From an uncultured Eubacteriales bacterium (GTDB taxonomy: Bacteria; Bacillota_A; Clostridia; Christensenellales; Aristaeellaceae), in NCBI GenBank assembly GCA_902795555.1, contig CADBLV010000138.1, positions 1-16,728 of the forward strand: a stretch of DNA of 16,728 nucleotides, in the 5' to 3' direction. Shown piece after piece: positions 1 through 7,584 of the stretch. Below the pieces are notes generated by a model that was not told where the DNA came from, ran no database searches, and saw only the letters and a program-made list of their open reading frames with translations. Within the stretch, counting starts at the first letter, position 1. The number at the start of each line of letters is the position of its first letter. The position numbers and the translations under genes are program-made.

Positions 1-663
1 CTCAGGACACTCCGGATCCATATACCGGATAAAGGAAGGGTCTTTTCTTTTTTCTCCGTACAGGTTTCGGGAATAGACCAGCCCCACCCCGTCCCGGCGC
101 GCGGTATAAAACAGACCGCTGAAGCAGGCCAGCGCGCGAACATGAAGGGAAGCGGCCGGAAGCCCGAAAGCCTCGCGCAGAGCCGGGGACCCCATGGCGG
201 CAATGGCGTAGACAGATAAAAAGGTTCCTGCGCTTTCGGATATGACGATCACCCGATCCGGATCCCCTCCGTCTTCCCCGATTCTTTCGGAAACGAAGGA
301 GAAGGCAGCGGATACGTCTCCGATTTCCTCAAACACGTTTGTTTCCGTTGCTCTCCGGTATTCCGGGGCAAAGACAAGAAAGCCCCGTTCGGCCAGGTTC
401 TCGCAGAAGGTCCGCGACATCTTCCTGGTACCGACCACGAGGCCCCCGCCGTGGATCATCACAACAACAGGAAGGGGCCGAAGGCCCCGGCCTTTCGGCC
501 GGAAAATGTCCACTTCCAGCGGAACGCCTTCTGCCCCTTGAAACGGTATATCCAAATATTCCAGAATACCATCAGGAATTCGGTGCCCTGTTTCAGAGCC
601 GGTTTCCCATTCTCTGCACCTGCTATCCATTTTTCTGATGGCAAATTGAAGCACCGGATTCAT
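1..663 (-). CDS. alpha/beta hydrolase (HSL/esterase type), 3' end outside window
   Basis: The reading frame is open from an ATG at 663 to the window edge: 221 codons without a stop, so the C-terminus is missing. The start is set by AGAGGA at 671-676, 7 nt upstream. Residues around 70-80 read VVVMIHGGGLVVG, the HGGG oxyanion-hole motif of hormone-sensitive-lipase-type esterases, followed by a strand and EYRR. Further on VIVISESAGTFL occupies the nucleophile elbow; the serine is present but the first glycine of GxSxG is a serine. The catalytic Asp and His would lie beyond the window. The family hydrolyses carboxyl esters of acyl chains, usually in the cytoplasm. It is the last visible gene of a minus-strand run, 36 nt after the phasin-like gene, which suggests a substrate linked to acyl-CoA or a lipid store. 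The fold is fairly sure; the substrate is unknown. Confidence 0.8.
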   Translation of the reverse strand, partial: MNPVLQFAIRKMDSRCREWETGSETGHRIPDGILEYLDIPFQGAEGVPLEVDIFRPKGRGLRPLPVVVMIHGGGLVVGTRKMSRTFCENLAERGFLVFAPEYRRATETNVFEEIGDVSAAFSFVSERIGEDGGDPDRVIVISESAGTFLSVYAIAAMGSPALREAFGLPAASLHVRALACFSGLFYTARRDGVGLVYSRNLYGEKRKDPSFIRYMDPECPE

Positions 664-699
664 ACGTCGATCCTCTGATGATGAATCAGAATCACCTGA

Positions 700-1344
700 T
701 CAGTTCCCCTCCGTTTTTTCTTCCGGCTTCACTTCCGCTTTCGCGGCGGCCTTCGGAGCAGCCTTCGCGGGCTTCTTCGCAGCAGCCTTCGCGGGGGCCG
801 CGGCTTTCGGGGCTTTCGGAGCCTTCGGAGCTCTCGGGGCTTTTGCGGGCTTTTCGGCGGGCTTTTCAGCCGGCTCTACGCTGGGTTCTTCGGCTTTTTC
901 GTCCTTCGTTTCCGCTTCGTGTTCTTCAATGGTGTCTTCGACGTTCTGCACGGCGTCCATGACTACTTCTTTCGCCTTCTCCTGACGCTCGACCACGTAG
1001 TTGAACATATTGTCAGCCTGCTCCACGGCGTGCTCATTGGCCGTTTCCTGGAATTCCTTCACCTTTTCAATGGCTTCCTTGGGATTCGGCATGCCGGGCA
1101 GAGTCGGCGCGTTTTCGGGAATGGCGTCAGCAATGGTCTGCTCCATATCCAGGAACTGGGTGAAGAAAGTATTCCACTGCTCTTTCTGAGCTTTTCTGGC
1201 GGTCTTCTTCATATCCACATACTGGTCCCAGAGGGTCTCCATGCTGTCCTTGAATTCTTTCCACTGGCCCTTGCGTTCCTTTTTAGACCATCCCCAGCCG
1301 TACATCATCGGGAAGAAGTCCTCAGCTTTCGTCTTTTTGCCCAT
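700..1344 (-). CDS. phasin-like helical protein with histone-H1-like Lys/Ala/Pro tail
   Basis: The protein has 214 residues. The ATG at 1344 is preceded by AGGAGAG (1354-1360); a TTG codon 21 nt further upstream also opens the frame but has no better site. Residues 1-25 contain FFPMMYGWGWSKKER. About 25-145 is predicted helical and charged, rich in Gln, Glu and Lys, with AIEKVKEFQ and VVERQEKAKEV segments like those of phasins. About 150-214 is low-complexity Lys/Ala/Pro/Glu with PKAPKAPKAA and AKAAAKKPAKAA, resembling the AAKP tail of Pseudomonas PhaF and histone H1. No signal peptide is seen. Phasins coat polyhydroxyalkanoate granules, and H1-like tails can bind DNA. The gene lies between an acyl-CoA synthetase-like gene and a hydrolase on the same strand, which fits a granule or lipid-body role. 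That role is inferred; no PHA synthase is visible here. Confidence 0.6.
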   Translation of the reverse strand: MGKKTKAEDFFPMMYGWGWSKKERKGQWKEFKDSMETLWDQYVDMKKTARKAQKEQWNTFFTQFLDMEQTIADAIPENAPTLPGMPNPKEAIEKVKEFQETANEHAVEQADNMFNYVVERQEKAKEVVMDAVQNVEDTIEEHEAETKDEKAEEPSVEPAEKPAEKPAKAPRAPKAPKAPKAAAPAKAAAKKPAKAAPKAAAKAEVKPEEKTEGN

Positions 1345-1445
1345 TTTCTTTTGCTCTCCTTTCAATTACATAGGGATAAGATTTATTGTTTGAATGCCAG
1401 CGCCTTGGCTGTCGCTGACAGTCAGACCCGATTCAGAGGTTCCCG

Positions 1446-3734
1446 TCAGTCATTGTCGTCGCTTTTTTTGCTTTTCTTCTTTCCGGGCCATCCCCAGGGC
1501 ATGAACGGCAGGGGAGGCATGGGCGGCAGAAGCGGCAGGACGGGAGGAATGAACGGAACAGGCATCGGGGGCTCAAAAGCGCCCAATGCTTCAACCATGG
1601 ACAGGAAGTTCTTGATCCAGTTCTTTGAATCGCCTGCTTTGCTGATTTTGTTCGGCATCGGCAGAGCGGGCAGTTCATCAACAGACATCTTCATCAGCTT
1701 CGGCCACATTTTGCTCATGCTTCTGGGGATGTTGTCCATGTCAAAGTCCGTGAGCTTGAGCACCAGGTCCCGGAGCCCCGGAATACGCATGATCCCGGCG
1801 AAACCGTCGCTTTTGATATCCGGAATGGCGGCAAAGATCTCGGACAGGATGTTGTACGGATCATTCTCCAGCTCTTCCGGCAGGCCGCCGCTGGTCGTGG
1901 CGGACTCACCCTCCGGAGCGGGCAGGAGAAGGATATCTTCGATCTGGTCGTTCAGCTTCACATGCTTGACATTGAAACGCTTTCCTTCCACCGTGCCGGA
2001 GGACAGCCTTTTTGTATCCACTTTTCCGCCGGAATTCCGGGGGATGCTGTCCACGAGAACGACCATGCTGGGCAGATTCGTGTCCGCCAGTTTTCCGTCT
2101 TTGATGAACACCTGGATCAGCGCCTTGCGCACAACGCCGGGGTCGCTTGCGCCGTTTGTTTCCACATAGAGAGTGGGGACGTTGTCGTGCAGAATCTTGT
2201 GAAACTCCGGCACAACGCCGCAGGCCGCGATGCCGGACTGGGCAGTCACCGCGTTCTCCACCAGACCCGCGTCAAAGCGTACGCCGGCATTATTGACGAA
2301 GAACTGATTGGACCGGCCGATGCAGGTCATGCTGCCGTCCTCGTTGACGCGCACCAGATCGTGGGTGTTGAAGTAATCTTCCCCGTCGACCTTCTCCAGC
2401 TCAAAGAAAACATTGTCGTCCAGACGGCCGGTGCTCATCGTGGGAGAGGAAATGTACAGCACGCCAGTGTGCTGACCGTCGGAAAGATCGTAAAACTTCT
2501 TTTCGTCTTCCGAGTAGATTTTAACCTTGAACCCCGGGAGCGGGTATCCGATGGCATCGTCGGTCCGATCCGACGGGGCGATAATGCAGGCCCCGCACAG
2601 CTCGGACAGGCCGTAGCCGTTGATGATCCGGGCGGAAGAACCGCAGGACCGCAGGTAATCATTGAACTGTTTTTTCGCTTCGGGAGAAACATATGTCCCC
2701 CCCATGAAAACGATCTTCACCCTGGACAGATCGATATCAGGCATGGTCTTGGTCCAGGTGTCCAGGAAGGCCAGGCTTGTAAAGAGGATGTTGATGCCGC
2801 AATTCTCGATGGCCTCCGCATAACGCGGGTTGGTGACGCCAAAGGGAATGCAGACCAGCTCCATGCCGAAAGCAAGGGAGGTGTGCAGCATATCCACCAT
2901 GGCGTAGACCCAGGACATATTCATTCCCAGGAAACTGACCATTTTCTCCGGCGCGTTTTTTAAATCGGCATACAGCCCTTTCGCGTCCATGGCGGAGATT
3001 ACAAAAGAGTTCAGCGCTTTGTCGGACATGGGAACCGGCTTATGGATGCCGCTGACCGTCCCGGTTGTATGCATGATGACGGAGCCATCCGAGGATTCGG
3101 GCCTTCCGTAGGCGATGGGCGTTGCTTCATATTCTTTCAGAAGATCTTCCATCACAAGGCCGCCGTCCAGCTCGCGGAACATGGACGTGTTCAGCTTGCG
3201 CACCATTTCCAGCGGGGGAATGGCATACTCTCCGCCCATGGGACTTTCCAGCACAATAATGTTCCGCAGGCCGAGAAGCTCCCGGTCGCGGAGAAGACGC
3301 TTCATGACCTTCGGGAAAGCATATACCTCGGAAATAACCAGATCGGTAATCTTCTCCCTTTCGATCATGCCACGGATCCGCTTTTCGTCATACAGGTCGA
3401 GAAAATAGATGAGTGAAACGGAAGCGCCGGTCATGTTCAGCGCGTAAAAAGCGAAAACCGTTTCAGTCTGCTGCACGCCGATCAGCCCCACGCGGGAATG
3501 ATTTCTGTCAGTGATATTCAGCGCGGAAAAAACTTCGGCATATTTTTCCCAGAAACGGAACATCTGGCGGTAGGTATATTTCCGATATCCATCATGAATT
3601 GCAATTTTATCAAGACGTTCTGCACTGGTGGAATTCAATTCCCGGATAAAGGACCAGCATTTCTGATCCGCCAGTTCGCTGCCGTGACGGCGTCCCCGGA
3701 TGATGGCCAGTTGCTCCTTTTCGGCTGATTTCAT
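1446..3734 (-). CDS. AMP-binding (acyl-CoA synthetase-like) enzyme with proline-rich C-terminal extension
   Basis: The protein has 762 residues. The ATG at 3734 has GGAAAGGA 8 nt upstream; the frame stays open for 71 more codons through the leader and a repeat, but those codons are not protein-like. Residues about 30-580 are an ANL-superfamily adenylating domain: HTTGTVSGIHKPV at 222-234 is a variant of the phosphate-binding motif, GYGLSE at 373-378 is the A5 motif, THDLVRVNEDGSMTCIGR at 457-474 has His in place of the usual Gly of TGD, and SIPRNSGGKVDTKRL at 563-577 carries the A10 lysine K571. The family activates carboxylates, often fatty acids, to acyl-AMP and acyl-CoA. Residues 581-762 are an extra tail: an acidic linker, helices, then a proline/methionine-rich stretch (721-747) ending in MPWGWPGKKKSKK. 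It leads the minus-strand run and has a putative activated promoter at 3892-3942. The substrate is unknown. Confidence 0.82.
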   Translation of the reverse strand: MKSAEKEQLAIIRGRRHGSELADQKCWSFIRELNSTSAERLDKIAIHDGYRKYTYRQMFRFWEKYAEVFSALNITDRNHSRVGLIGVQQTETVFAFYALNMTGASVSLIYFLDLYDEKRIRGMIEREKITDLVISEVYAFPKVMKRLLRDRELLGLRNIIVLESPMGGEYAIPPLEMVRKLNTSMFRELDGGLVMEDLLKEYEATPIAYGRPESSDGSVIMHTTGTVSGIHKPVPMSDKALNSFVISAMDAKGLYADLKNAPEKMVSFLGMNMSWVYAMVDMLHTSLAFGMELVCIPFGVTNPRYAEAIENCGINILFTSLAFLDTWTKTMPDIDLSRVKIVFMGGTYVSPEAKKQFNDYLRSCGSSARIINGYGLSELCGACIIAPSDRTDDAIGYPLPGFKVKIYSEDEKKFYDLSDGQHTGVLYISSPTMSTGRLDDNVFFELEKVDGEDYFNTHDLVRVNEDGSMTCIGRSNQFFVNNAGVRFDAGLVENAVTAQSGIAACGVVPEFHKILHDNVPTLYVETNGASDPGVVRKALIQVFIKDGKLADTNLPSMVVLVDSIPRNSGGKVDTKRLSSGTVEGKRFNVKHVKLNDQIEDILLLPAPEGESATTSGGLPEELENDPYNILSEIFAAIPDIKSDGFAGIMRIPGLRDLVLKLTDFDMDNIPRSMSKMWPKLMKMSVDELPALPMPNKISKAGDSKNWIKNFLSMVEALGAFEPPMPVPFIPPVLPLLPPMPPLPFMPWGWPGKKKSKKSDDND

Positions 3735-3820
3735 ACGATACATCCTTTCCGATGGTTTTGTGAGACATATTTTGTTCGCGATCCGCGCAAGCGGGAGCGA
3801 GTACAAAGCAGTCATCAGAA

Positions 3821-3860
3821 CAGAATGACAGAAGTGAACCTGCAATTCACAGAGGAGTGG
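3821..3860 (+). repeat. dispersed repeat, copy A
   Basis: This 40-nt stretch matches 10386-10425 at 33 of 40 positions and, with one deletion, resembles 15760-15795. Its core GTGAACCTGCAATTCAC can fold weakly (GTGAA/TTCAC) and is followed by AGAGGAG. This copy lies in the leader of the acyl-CoA synthetase gene, antisense to its transcription, and is not followed by a start codon on the plus strand. The similarity to copy C extends upstream from about 3794 (GGGAGC). It has no coding potential. Confidence 0.65.
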
Positions 3861-3891
3861 CATCTTCCGCGTCACTCTATTACTTCGTATA

Positions 3892-3942
3892 AGATAACAC
3901 TCCGGACCGTCATGTAACAAGAAGGGTTTCCAGAATGTCAAA
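3892..3942 (-). promoter_or_regulatory. putative promoter and upstream box for the acyl-CoA synthetase operon
   Basis: Read on the minus strand: box TTTGACATTCTGGAA (3942-3928), then TTGTTA (3920-3915) as -35, a 17-nt spacer and TTATCT (3897-3892) as -10. The -35 is weak. The box starts at the same distance from the -35 (21 nt, TTGACA to TTG) as in two other promoters of this window. The leader to the start codon would be about 150 nt and includes repeat copy A. Confidence 0.5.
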
Positions 3943-3975
3943 TCCAAATTTCAGAAACGGTTTGACATTCTGGAA
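3928..3975. repeat. perfect 15-bp inverted repeat between divergent genes
   Basis: TTCCAGAATGTCAAA (3928-3942) and TTTGACATTCTGGAA (3961-3975) are exact reverse complements, separated by 18 nt. Each arm faces outward towards one of the two divergent genes and is followed by a similar CnCCnTTG stretch. The arms match the boxes at 7543-7559 and 7716-7732. This fits a two-site operator for a regulator serving both genes better than a terminator, because no gene ends here. The 3735-4146 gap otherwise holds repeat copy A and the two promoters. Confidence 0.75.
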
Positions 3976-4016
3976 CATCCCCTTGACGGTAACACGGCGA
4001 AATCAAATAATATTAT
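3961..4016 (+). promoter_or_regulatory. putative promoter and upstream box for the HdeD-like gene
   Basis: Box TTTGACATTCTGGAACA (3961-3977) is followed 21 nt later by TTGACG (3983-3988) as -35. An AT-rich stretch AATAATATTAT (4006-4016) offers a -10 with a 17-19 nt spacer. The leader would be about 130 nt. The block up to CCCCTTGnCGG is shared with 7716-7744. Confidence 0.5.
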
Positions 4017-4146
4017 CCGTGTAGCGAATGCACTGTATACGACCATCTCCGCGTCCGGCAAATGCATCAAGCGACCGGAGCCCGCAGATCATGCCGTGTA
4101 CAGTCTGTTCTTCAACATTCAGTCCATTTTCGGAGGAGGAAATCTC

Positions 4147-5211
4147 ATGGCAAGTTTTACCACGATCGTGATTATGGGGGTGCTGATGATCCTCGGAGGG
4201 ATCTCCCTGCTGGCTACGCCGATTCTGAACTTTATCGGCGCCGGCTATTTCATTATTATCCTGTTTTTCTTCTGGGGCATTTTCGGGATCATCCGGGGAA
4301 TCAGTGAGAAAAGTTACGACAGGAAATTCTTCTTTTCCATCCTCAGTCTGATCCTGGGAATCATCGGCATTTCGGTTCCCGGCGTCGCGGAGATGAACAA
4401 TTCCATCCTGCTTTACCTCGCGGGCGGCTGGTTCCTGGTTCACGGTGTGATGTCTTTCATTGACGCCATCGGAAGCAGGAAAGAAAGCCCGGATACCTTT
4501 ACCTGGATCCTCGGCATTATCCTGGGCGTCATGGAGCTGATCATTGCTATTTACACCATCGCCCATCCGGCGCTTCTCGTCGTAAGCCTGGGTCTGCTCG
4601 TCGGCTTCTACTTTATTGAGTCCGGCATCAGCCTCATCGCCGAAGGAAAGGCTGAATGCAGCGGCGCCAATAACATGACGATCCTGCTCACGGCCATCGG
4701 CGTTCTGTCGATCATCGGCGGCATTTCCATGCTCGCCACTCCGCTGATGACCTATCTGGGCGCGGGTCCCTGCATCATCATGCTGTTCTTCATCAGCGGC
4801 GTCGTCGGCATCGTCCGGGCCATCATGGAAGGCCGTTATGACAAAGGATTCTTCCTCTCGCTTCTTGCTTTGATCCTGGGCATCATCGGCACTGTCGTTC
4901 CCGGCATGGCCGCGATGACCGATTCCATTCTGCTTTATCTTGCGGGCGGCTGGTTCCTGCTTCACGGCATCATGACCATCGTTGATGCTATCCGAAGCAG
5001 GAAGGAAGGCACCGATACCGGCACCTGGGTATTCTGTGTCGTGCTGGGCGTCATCGAAGTGATTCTCGCCATCTACTCCATCGCCCATCCCGCGGTGCTT
5101 GCCCTCAGCCTGGGCCTCCTCATTGGCTTCTACTTTATTGAGTCCGGCCTCGGCATGATTGTCGCCGGGTCCTGCGTTTCCGAAGTTGTAAGCACCGTGC
5201 GCGAACGGTAA
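4147..5211 (+). CDS. HdeD/DUF308-like membrane protein, two fused copies of the domain
   Basis: The protein has 354 residues and starts at an ATG with GGAGGAGG (4132-4139) upstream; an earlier in-frame ATG at 4096 lacks such a site. It is almost entirely hydrophobic, with about twelve membrane segments. Residues 1-176 and 177-354 are two copies of the same unit: GGISLLATP against GGISMLATP, ILGIIGISVPG against ILGIIGTVVPG, LLYLAGGWFLVHGVM against LLYLAGGWFLLHGIM, and IAHPA...GFYFIESG in both. Each half matches the six-helix HdeD-like architecture, whose members are normally about 180-200 residues, so this is a tandem fusion. HdeD proteins are linked to acid or envelope stress in enterobacteria; the role in Clostridia is not established. 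It is divergent from the acyl-CoA synthetase operon and followed 94 nt later by a secreted-protein gene. Confidence 0.85.
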   Translation: MASFTTIVIMGVLMILGGISLLATPILNFIGAGYFIIILFFFWGIFGIIRGISEKSYDRKFFFSILSLILGIIGISVPGVAEMNNSILLYLAGGWFLVHGVMSFIDAIGSRKESPDTFTWILGIILGVMELIIAIYTIAHPALLVVSLGLLVGFYFIESGISLIAEGKAECSGANNMTILLTAIGVLSIIGGISMLATPLMTYLGAGPCIIMLFFISGVVGIVRAIMEGRYDKGFFLSLLALILGIIGTVVPGMAAMTDSILLYLAGGWFLLHGIMTIVDAIRSRKEGTDTGTWVFCVVLGVIEVILAIYSIAHPAVLALSLGLLIGFYFIESGLGMIVAGSCVSEVVSTVRER

Positions 5212-5305
5212 AGCGTATGATCAGGCGGCAGCGGCAGAGCGACAGACTGCCGGCCCCTGACTGTATACGAAATCCACATTCAAACAGAAAGGGAGGTTCT
5301 TGTAC

Positions 5306-6205
5306 ATGAAAAAAGTTTTTGCCCTGGTGCTGGCGTTGGGTCTGGTGCTGGCCGCTCTTCCCGTTTTTGCGGAGACGGATTTCACCGGCCTCTGGCATAT
5401 CGTGATGACAGATATGACCATCGGCACAGTCGAACTGAATGCTGACGGGACCTGCGCTGTCAGCACCACCGCCGGCGTTGAGGAAAAGAAAAACAGCGGC
5501 TCCTGGGCCGCGGACGGGAATGCGGTAACCCTGACCTTCGGAGAAGAGAAACTGTCTCTGACTTTCGACGGAACCGATCTGGTTTTAAGCGAAGCCGCTG
5601 CCGATCAGGACGCCGCATCCATCCTGAAGTTTTCCCGAAACGCCGGAACCGCCACGGTTGACGAACTGAATGCTTATATCGCCAGCGGGACCGTTCCGGA
5701 GGGAAAGACGAAAGAAGAAATGGAAGCGGTTGAGGCTCAGCTGGGTCTGCTGTTCCTGTTCGCGCTGTCCGCACCCTCGGAGACCCCTGATTATTCCGGA
5801 ACCTGGTATATGACCATGACGGAGCTGACCTGCGGCTCTTTCGAGCTGAATGCCGACGGCACGTTCGTCGGCCACTCCGCCACAGCCGGTGCGGAAACGA
5901 AAGCCAATGGCACCTGGACCGCGGAGGGGAACATGGTCATCCTCAATTTCGCGGATCAGCCCCTGCACCTGCACTATAACGGAAAAGCCCTGGTGCCAAA
6001 CACCATGGCGAGATACGACAGCGCGGATGATGCCATGATCGGGACCTTCATGAAGCTGACCCGTGAGCCCGGAACCGCCACGCCCGATGATCTGAAAGCC
6101 TATGCGGCCAACGGCACCATTCCGGAAGGAAGAACGAAAGAAGAGATGGAAGCTGTTCAGAATCAGATGGCTGTGCTGCTTCTCATTGCTGCGTTTGCGG
6201 AGTAA
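5306..6205 (+). CDS. secreted protein with two copies of a lipocalin-like beta domain
   Basis: The protein has 299 residues. The ATG at 5306 has GGGAGG 9 nt upstream. Residues 1-22 are a signal peptide (MKK, Ala/Leu/Val core, PVFA|E); no lipobox cysteine is seen. Residues 25-161 and 162-299 are two copies of one unit. Each begins with a (T/S)G(L/T)W strand, continues with ELNADGT, then (W)TAEGN or (W)AADGN followed by a hydrophobic strand (a pattern seen in small beta-barrel or lipocalin-like domains), and ends with G(T)xPEG(K/R)TKEEMEAV plus a hydrophobic helix. I do not recognise a named family. The product is probably exported or surface-associated. It may be cotranscribed with the HdeD-like gene (94-nt gap, no clear promoter or terminator). 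Like its neighbour, it arose by internal duplication. Confidence 0.8.
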   Translation: MKKVFALVLALGLVLAALPVFAETDFTGLWHIVMTDMTIGTVELNADGTCAVSTTAGVEEKKNSGSWAADGNAVTLTFGEEKLSLTFDGTDLVLSEAAADQDAASILKFSRNAGTATVDELNAYIASGTVPEGKTKEEMEAVEAQLGLLFLFALSAPSETPDYSGTWYMTMTELTCGSFELNADGTFVGHSATAGAETKANGTWTAEGNMVILNFADQPLHLHYNGKALVPNTMARYDSADDAMIGTFMKLTREPGTATPDDLKAYAANGTIPEGRTKEEMEAVQNQMAVLLLIAAFAE

Positions 6206-6218
6206 TCGGCATTTTTCG

Positions 6219-6231
6219 CCGAAATGTCAAA
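6219..6231 (-). promoter_or_regulatory. orphan half of the TTTGACATT box
   Basis: On the minus strand this reads TTTGACATTTCGG, matching the first 13 positions of the box at 7559-7543. No -35 or -10 follows at the spacing used by the other boxes, and a minus-strand transcript would run antisense into the secreted-protein gene. It lies 74 nt upstream of the DUF1269-like gene, so it may be a binding site without a promoter, or chance. Confidence 0.25.
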
Positions 6232-6304
6232 CAGAACGGTGAGGTCAGCGTGAAGGTCAAAGCGCGCTCCTTTCGAATAAAAACAAGAAAGGAAGTATAA
6301 GTCC

Positions 6305-6820
6305 ATGAAAGAAAATGTCATTATTGTCAACTGCAAAGTACCGAGCGAAGCCTATCAGATCCTGAGCAAGCTGCGTCAGGAACTTGACGATGACAACTAT
6401 ATTATTACCCAGGCGGGTATTGTGAAGAAGGAAGGCGGACGTCTTTCCGTGGAAGACGGCTTTGTTGATGCCGACGCGACAGAAGGCCGCAGCCTGACAG
6501 GCGGTCTGATCGGCAGCCTTGTGGGCGTGCTGGCGGGCCCCCTGGGTGTCCTGCTCGGCGGCAGTGTCGGTTCACTGATCGGCGATTCCCTGGATGATGA
6601 TGAGGTGGACAGCAAAACGGCGCTGCTGGAAAAAGCCAGTGAATGCCTTGTGGACGGGGAGACAGCGCTGATGATGATGGTGCAGGAAGAGAATGAAGAT
6701 GTCCTGCCCGCAAAGCTGAGGGAATTCCAGGTTTCCATTACCCGCATGGATGCTGCTGAGATTGCCTCTGAAGTTGCGTATGCGGAAAAGAAAGAAGCCG
6801 AAAAGGAAAACAAGGAATAA
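6305..6820 (+). CDS. DUF1269-like protein with glycine-rich hydrophobic hairpin
   Basis: The protein has 171 residues. AAAGGA lies about 11 nt before the ATG, a slightly long spacing. The N-terminus (1-40) is a beta/alpha segment (VIIVNCKVPSEAYQILSKL, then ITQAGIVKKE). Residues about 63-94 are a Gly/Leu/Val-rich hairpin (LTGGLIGSLVGVLAGPLG, then LLGGSVGSLIGDSL) typical of the DUF1269 family, and the C-terminal half is an acidic ferredoxin-like segment with a charged helical tail (AEKKEAEKENKE). Function in the family is unknown; members are small membrane-associated proteins often linked to stress. A 99-nt gap separates it from the secreted-protein gene, and a strong terminator follows. Confidence 0.7.
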   Translation: MKENVIIVNCKVPSEAYQILSKLRQELDDDNYIITQAGIVKKEGGRLSVEDGFVDADATEGRSLTGGLIGSLVGVLAGPLGVLLGGSVGSLIGDSLDDDEVDSKTALLEKASECLVDGETALMMMVQEENEDVLPAKLREFQVSITRMDAAEIASEVAYAEKKEAEKENKE

Positions 6821-6859
6821 TCCGGGTCTGAACTATGAACATTCCCAAAGGGAAAACGG

Positions 6860-6904
6860 TTCAATTCAAAAGGCGCCCCATGCAGGGGCGCCTTTTGAAT
6901 TGAA
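6860..6904. terminator. bidirectional intrinsic terminator, perfect 20-bp stem
   Basis: The arms 6860-6879 and 6885-6904 are exact reverse complements with an ATGCA loop. The GC core AGGCGCCCC/GGGGCGCCT is followed by TTTT on both strands. It lies between the ends of convergent genes (6820 on plus, 6945 on minus) and can stop transcription from both sides. Confidence 0.9.
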
Positions 6905-6944
6905 TTCTGAAGCCTGATCAGCGGCTCCGGAAAGGCAAAGGATG

Positions 6945-7463
6945 TTATTTTTTGTCACTTTTTCCGAACAACAGACCCGTGATTCCAGATATGACAGTCT
7001 TCACGGTCTCACTGTGCGTGCCGAAACCATCTCTGAAAATATCTTCCATGGCCTTATAGAATTCCTTCATGACCGCTTTTTTGAACTCTGCCTTATAATA
7101 ATCCTCGCTCTTGTTATATGCTCTGCACTGGTTTTTGAATTCATCATAGAGGCCATAAAGATATCTTTTCCAATCACGCCCAAGCAGTTTGTCACTGACC
7201 TCTTCCTCGAATTCTTTGATTTTCTCGCAGACGTCCTGAGGAATATCCATGTAATAATATTTGATCAGGCTTTTTGTTTCCTCATGATACTTTCTGAACT
7301 GATCGATCTTACTATCGTTCAGCGCTTCACAATCTGCAAAATAATGCTCGTACAGGTACATATATCTGGCATAGATCCCACGAAGAAGCGTCGGCAGAGT
7401 TTCCGTTTTCTTTGTTTCCTCTTTAAAAATCTGTTCAACTCTTTCGGTGCTTAATTCTACCAT
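6945..7463 (-). CDS. hypothetical helical protein with hydrophobic C-terminal helix
   Basis: The protein has 172 residues. AAGGAGG sits 7 nt before the ATG at 7463, an excellent site. The sequence is charged and aromatic (many Tyr, Lys, Glu), predicted helical almost throughout, with no signal peptide. It ends in a short apolar stretch TVISGITGLLFGKSDKK that could be an amphipathic membrane- or interface-binding helix. I do not recognise a family; the size and helical nature recall phasins or other surface-coating proteins, which is only a resemblance. It has its own putative promoter (7509-7559), is divergent from the central operon and convergent with the DUF1269-like gene. Lower GC than its neighbours is evident by eye. 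Confidence 0.75.
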   Translation of the reverse strand: MVELSTERVEQIFKEETKKTETLPTLLRGIYARYMYLYEHYFADCEALNDSKIDQFRKYHEETKSLIKYYYMDIPQDVCEKIKEFEEEVSDKLLGRDWKRYLYGLYDEFKNQCRAYNKSEDYYKAEFKKAVMKEFYKAMEDIFRDGFGTHSETVKTVISGITGLLFGKSDKK

Positions 7464-7508
7464 GTTGATACCTCCTTATCGGCACATTATGCCTTTACTG
7501 ATTAATTT

Positions 7509-7559
7509 ATTATGAGGCATTTCCCGCTGCTTTGCAACAGCGTGTTCCGAAATGTCAAA
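7509..7559 (-). promoter_or_regulatory. putative promoter and upstream box for the helical protein gene
   Basis: Minus strand: box TTTGACATTTCGGAACA (7559-7543), TTGCAA (7537-7532) as -35, a 17-nt spacer and CATAAT (7514-7509) as -10. The box-to--35 distance is 21 nt. This is the best -10 of the four box-containing promoters; the leader would be about 40 nt. Confidence 0.65.
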
Positions 7560-7584
7560 CTTTGATCAAATCCCTGTACATACT

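Noticed and set aside
919..2963. Long plus-strand open frames (919-2169 and 1962-2963)
   Set aside because: They lie antisense to the phasin-like and acyl-CoA synthetase genes, lack ribosome binding sites and have His/Arg-rich composition typical of reverse-frame translation.
3735..3947. N-terminal extension of the synthetase (71 extra codons)
   Set aside because: The codons cross the promoter region and repeat copy A; the good ribosome binding site points to the ATG at 3734.
4003..5088. 361-codon minus-strand frame
   Set aside because: It mirrors the duplicated HdeD-like gene, and its apparent repeats (Asp/His/Gln-rich) follow from that gene's codons; there is no start site.
5232..5252. 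CGGCAG/CTGCCG hairpin after the HdeD-like gene as a terminator
   Set aside because: The stem is short with a 9-nt loop and no T-run follows.
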